From: Brevundimonas sp. AAP58
GTDB taxonomy: Bacteria; Pseudomonadota; Alphaproteobacteria; Caulobacterales; Caulobacteraceae
Assembly: GCF_001295975.1 (NCBI RefSeq)
Contig: NZ_LJHU01000011.1
Location: forward strand, 35,812-99,811
Direction: 5' to 3'
DNA: 64,000 nucleotides
A program made the position numbers and the translations under genes. Below, one piece after another: positions 61,666 through 64,000 of the stretch. Within the stretch, counting starts at the first letter, position 1; every line of letters begins with the position of its first letter. The notes under the pieces were generated by a model that saw nothing but the letters and a program-made list of their open reading frames with translations, did no database searches and had not been told where the DNA came from.

Positions 61666-62712
61666 TCAGGCCTGAGCCTCGCCAACGTCGGGACCCTTGG
61701 CGGCAGTCAGGCGACCAGCCAACATGGCGTCGAACCGGCCGCGCGCCTCGAATACATCCAGCGGCTCGGGCGTATGGACGATGCGGGCGAGCGCCGCCGA
61801 GGCCCGGCGCGCGGCTCCTCCCTTCAGCTTGCCCACCCCGGCCATGACCTGCTCCATCTCCGCCATGTCGCCGGTCCAGTGAATGACGAGGTCGCACCCG
61901 GCCTTGAGCGACTTTTCGGCCCGCTCGGTCAGATCGCCGGAAAGGGCATTCATGCACAGGTCGTCGGACAGGAGCAGGCCGCCGAACCCGAGCCGCTCAC
62001 GGATCAGTCGGATCGCCTTCTTCGACTGGGTCGCCGGACGCTTTTTGTCGATGGCGGTGAAGACGATGTGGGCCGTCATGCCGATCGGCATGTCCGACAG
62101 GGCCTTGAACGGGGCGAAGTCCCAGGCGTCCAGATGATCCAGATCGGCGTGGACGGTTGGCAGTTCCTTGTGGCTGTCGGCGAAGGCGCGGCCGTGGCCG
62201 GGCATGTGCTTGATGACCGGCAGGACGCCGCCCGCCAGAAGTCCCTCGGCCACGGCCCGACCGAGCTGCGCCACGGTCGCCGGATCCTGGGCGTAGGCGC
62301 GGTCGCCGATGATGTCGTGTGCACCGGGCGTGGGCACATCCAGCACCGGGGCGCAGTCGACGTTGATCCCCACGGCCTTCAGGTCGTGCGCCATCAGCCG
62401 CCCGCCCAGCCGCGCGAGCTCGCGCGCTGTGAGGGGATCGTTGGTCGCCTTCAGGAAGGCCTCGCCCGGTGGATACCTGGACCAGTGCGGCGGCCCAAGT
62501 CGCTGGACCCGGCCGCCCTCCTGATCGACCAGAACGGGGCAGTCCCAGCCCACCGACTCGCGCATCGTATCCGTCAGCCGCAGGACCTGCTCCGGGCTTT
62601 CGACATTGCGTCGAAACAGGATGAAGCCCCAGGGCCGCGCCTCGGCGAAGAAGGCGCGCTCGTCCCCGGTCAGGATCGGGCCCTTGCAGGCGAGGATGGC
62701 GGCGCTGGACAC
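61666..62712 (-). CDS. nagZ: Beta-N-acetylhexosaminidase NagZ
   Basis: Family 3 glycosidase of peptidoglycan recycling, 348 residues. KHMPGHGRAFADSHKELP holds the catalytic loop Asp-His dyad, LVDQEGGRVQRL is a substrate-binding stretch, and LLLSDDLCMNAL carries the nucleophile Asp. Frame starts at a GTG (62712) with AGGCGG upstream and just past the SPOR gene stop (62718). Confidence 0.92.
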   Translation of the reverse strand: MSSAAILACKGPILTGDERAFFAEARPWGFILFRRNVESPEQVLRLTDTMRESVGWDCPVLVDQEGGRVQRLGPPHWSRYPPGEAFLKATNDPLTARELARLGGRLMAHDLKAVGINVDCAPVLDVPTPGAHDIIGDRAYAQDPATVAQLGRAVAEGLLAGGVLPVIKHMPGHGRAFADSHKELPTVHADLDHLDAWDFAPFKALSDMPIGMTAHIVFTAIDKKRPATQSKKAIRLIRERLGFGGLLLSDDLCMNALSGDLTERAEKSLKAGCDLVIHWTGDMAEMEQVMAGVGKLKGGAARRASAALARIVHTPEPLDVFEARGRFDAMLAGRLTAAKGPDVGEAQA

Positions 62713-62717
62713 GCCGC

Positions 62718-63449
62718 CTAGCGTACCAGGCAGTCGCCACCGCCCGCCTGGATGGCGGCGCAGAAGGCGCGGGCGTCTGCCGCCGACAGCCCCGTGAACG
62801 TCGTGCGATAAACCGTCGAGCCGTTCGAAGCCGTCACCTCCTGCACCCGCTTGGTGGCGTTGCGGGCGAATTGCGGAAAGCGGGCAGCGACGGCGGCGTA
62901 CTCGCGATCGGCGATGGCCGTCGAGGAGAAGGCACCAATCTGGACGGCTGCGCTGCCTCCGGCGCCGTCAGCGACAGGCGCGGGGGTTTGGACAGCCGCC
63001 GGCCGGGTGGCCGGAGCCGTCGGACGCACGGGTTCGGCCTTCTCGGCGGTCTCGATAGGACGCGGGACGGGGCGAGGCAGTGGCGTCTCGGGCGGAGGAG
63101 CGAACTCGGGAGCGGCGGTGGTTTCAGGGACCTCGTCATAGAGGCCGACATCCGCTTCCGGGTCTATCGGCTGGGCCTCGATCGGGGCCTCAACTTTCAT
63201 CTGGGCCACGGGCGTGCCGACAGCCGGCGGCGCGTCCGTCGAGGACCGCAGGCCGGAGCGATAGAACAGGACGACCGCGATGATGAGGACCAGCAGCACC
63301 CCGGCGCTGACCAGCAAGGTCACCGGCGGCGCTTTCCGGGGCGGCGCGCGGCGCGGGTCGTAGCCGCCCCTGTTGAACGGCAGGTCGTCATCCGTCGGCG
63401 GCGTATAGGCGCCTCGGTCGCGGGGACGGTTGTCGTCGTCGTAGGACAT
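62718..63449 (-). CDS. SPOR-domain membrane protein
   Basis: A 243-residue bitopic protein: cytoplasmic basic N terminus, one membrane helix (about 43-64, VTLLVSAGVLLVLIIAVVLFY), a Pro/Ala-rich periplasmic linker and a C-terminal SPOR domain (AAVQIGAFSSTAIADREYAAVAARFPQF ... FCAAIQAGGGDCLVR). SPOR domains bind denuded glycan strands at the division site. ATG 63449. Same-strand neighbours dgt upstream and nagZ downstream. Confidence 0.9.
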   Translation of the reverse strand: MSYDDDNRPRDRGAYTPPTDDDLPFNRGGYDPRRAPPRKAPPVTLLVSAGVLLVLIIAVVLFYRSGLRSSTDAPPAVGTPVAQMKVEAPIEAQPIDPEADVGLYDEVPETTAAPEFAPPPETPLPRPVPRPIETAEKAEPVRPTAPATRPAAVQTPAPVADGAGGSAAVQIGAFSSTAIADREYAAVAARFPQFARNATKRVQEVTASNGSTVYRTTFTGLSAADARAFCAAIQAGGGDCLVR

Positions 63450-63530
63450 GGTCTGTGCGCCTCGGTTCGGGCTCCGCACGAATCGGCGATCCGGCCCGTC
63501 AGTCTATGCCGCCCCGGCCCCCGTGAGGAA

Positions 63531-64000
63531 TCACAGATCGAGCGCGAGGTCGAGGGTGAACAGCTTCCTGTGTTCCTCGATGGCATAGCGGTCCGTCATG
63601 CCGGCGATGTAGTCGCAGACGGCCCGGGCCCTCCTGTGAAGATCGTCGGTCACGGCGCGGGCACCCCACTCCGTCGGCAGGACCTCTGGCTCGGCCATGA
63701 ACAGCTGGAACATTTCGGCCAGGATACGCCGGGCTTGGCTGCGGGTCCGGTTGACCCGGTAGTGGCGATACATCCGCTCGAACAGGAAACGCCGGAGGTG
63801 GCCCAGATCGGCAAGCATGGTGTCGGAGAACTGCACCAGCGTGCGCCGTGCCGCCCTGACGTCCTCGGTCGAGGCCACGCCGTCTTCGGTAATGCGCCGT
63901 TCAGTCTCGGCCAGGACATCGTCGACCATGACGCCGATCATGCGCCGCACGGCCTCGAGCCGCAGCATCCGCTCGGACAGGTTCGGCCAGTCCTGGCGGG
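63531..64000 (-). CDS. dgt: dGTPase-like deoxynucleoside triphosphate hydrolase, C-terminal part
   Basis: The frame runs off the right edge; about 156 C-terminal residues are visible. [41 protein letters not shown] and [21 protein letters not shown] are typical of the C-terminal region of the alphaproteobacterial dGTPase-like family. The HD catalytic motifs lie outside the window. The order dgt / SPOR / nagZ / scpA is usual in Caulobacterales. Confidence 0.88.
   Translation of the reverse strand, partial: RQDWPNLSERMLRLEAVRRMIGVMVDDVLAETERRITEDGVASTEDVRAARRTLVQFSDTMLADLGHLRRFLFERMYRHYRVNRTRSQARRILAEMFQLFMAEPEVLPTEWGARAVTDDLHRRARAVCDYIAGMTDRYAIEEHRKLFTLDLALDL

Overview
The window looks like the chromosome of an aerobic anoxygenic phototrophic alphaproteobacterium, most likely a Caulobacterales member close to Brevundimonas. 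Support: high GC; a bacteriochlorophyll a / spheroidene-type photosynthesis gene cluster (PGC) with the oxygen-dependent cyclase acsF and no bchE in view; the redox repressor PpsR and its TGT-N12-ACA operators; and flanking Caulobacter-style blocks (fliO-fliP, flgB-flgC-fliE, an atpI-B-E-F'-F F0 operon, scpA-scpB-nagZ, dgt). The genus is an inference; no sequence comparison could be run.

Layout. 1-34019 is the PGC, entered part-way (bchZ and the puf genes would lie beyond the left edge, following bchY). Left arm: crtF then bchC-bchX-bchY on the minus strand, divergent from crtD-crtC. Then bchI-bchD-bchO plus a 62-residue membrane-protein gene on the minus strand, divergent from a DUF3422 gene and followed by a lipoprotein cytochrome c gene (both plus). 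Next, a minus-strand run ppaA-ppsR-bchG-PucC-like-bchP-orf85. Divergent from it is the long plus-strand superoperon bchF-N-B-H-L-M-lhaA-puhA-B-C-orf94-acsF-puhE-hemA, most of it joined by ATGA, GTGA or TGATG stop/start overlaps. Together these genes cover ALA synthesis (hemA), Mg insertion (bchHID), methylation (bchM), ring E closure (acsF), both nitrogenase-like reductions (bchLNB; bchXY, Z outside), side-chain finishing (bchF, bchC), esterification and reduction of the tail (bchG, bchP), reaction-centre H and its assembly factors, and late carotenoid steps (crtC, crtD, crtF). PpsR-type palindromes precede bchC (three, at exact 26-bp spacing), lie between crtF and crtD, precede bchI, bchG and bchF.

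34044-48432 holds core and accessory genes: a DUF983 protein, a large TPR protein, HU, the flagellar genes, a permease-type MFS protein, a DUF2189 membrane protein, the F0 ATP synthase operon, a four-helix membrane protein and a divergent SDR/TetR pair. 48446-56236 carries a HicBA module, the glycine cleavage operon (gcvT-H-PA-PB) behind a tandem glycine riboswitch, an adenine deaminase gene coupled to a VapBC-type pair, and a NYN-domain protein. 56316-64000 has argS, an exported protein, ispH, a small lipoprotein, scpB/scpA/nagZ, a SPOR-domain protein and the 3' part of dgt.

Most notable: crtC has no usable start codon where its coding signal begins and is shifted -1 against crtD; the bchC promoter carries three phased repressor sites; several small PGC genes (62, 85 and 94 residues) and the DUF3422 and cytochrome genes sit inside the cluster without an assigned role. 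No CRISPR array, rRNA, tRNA, insertion sequence or prophage was seen.
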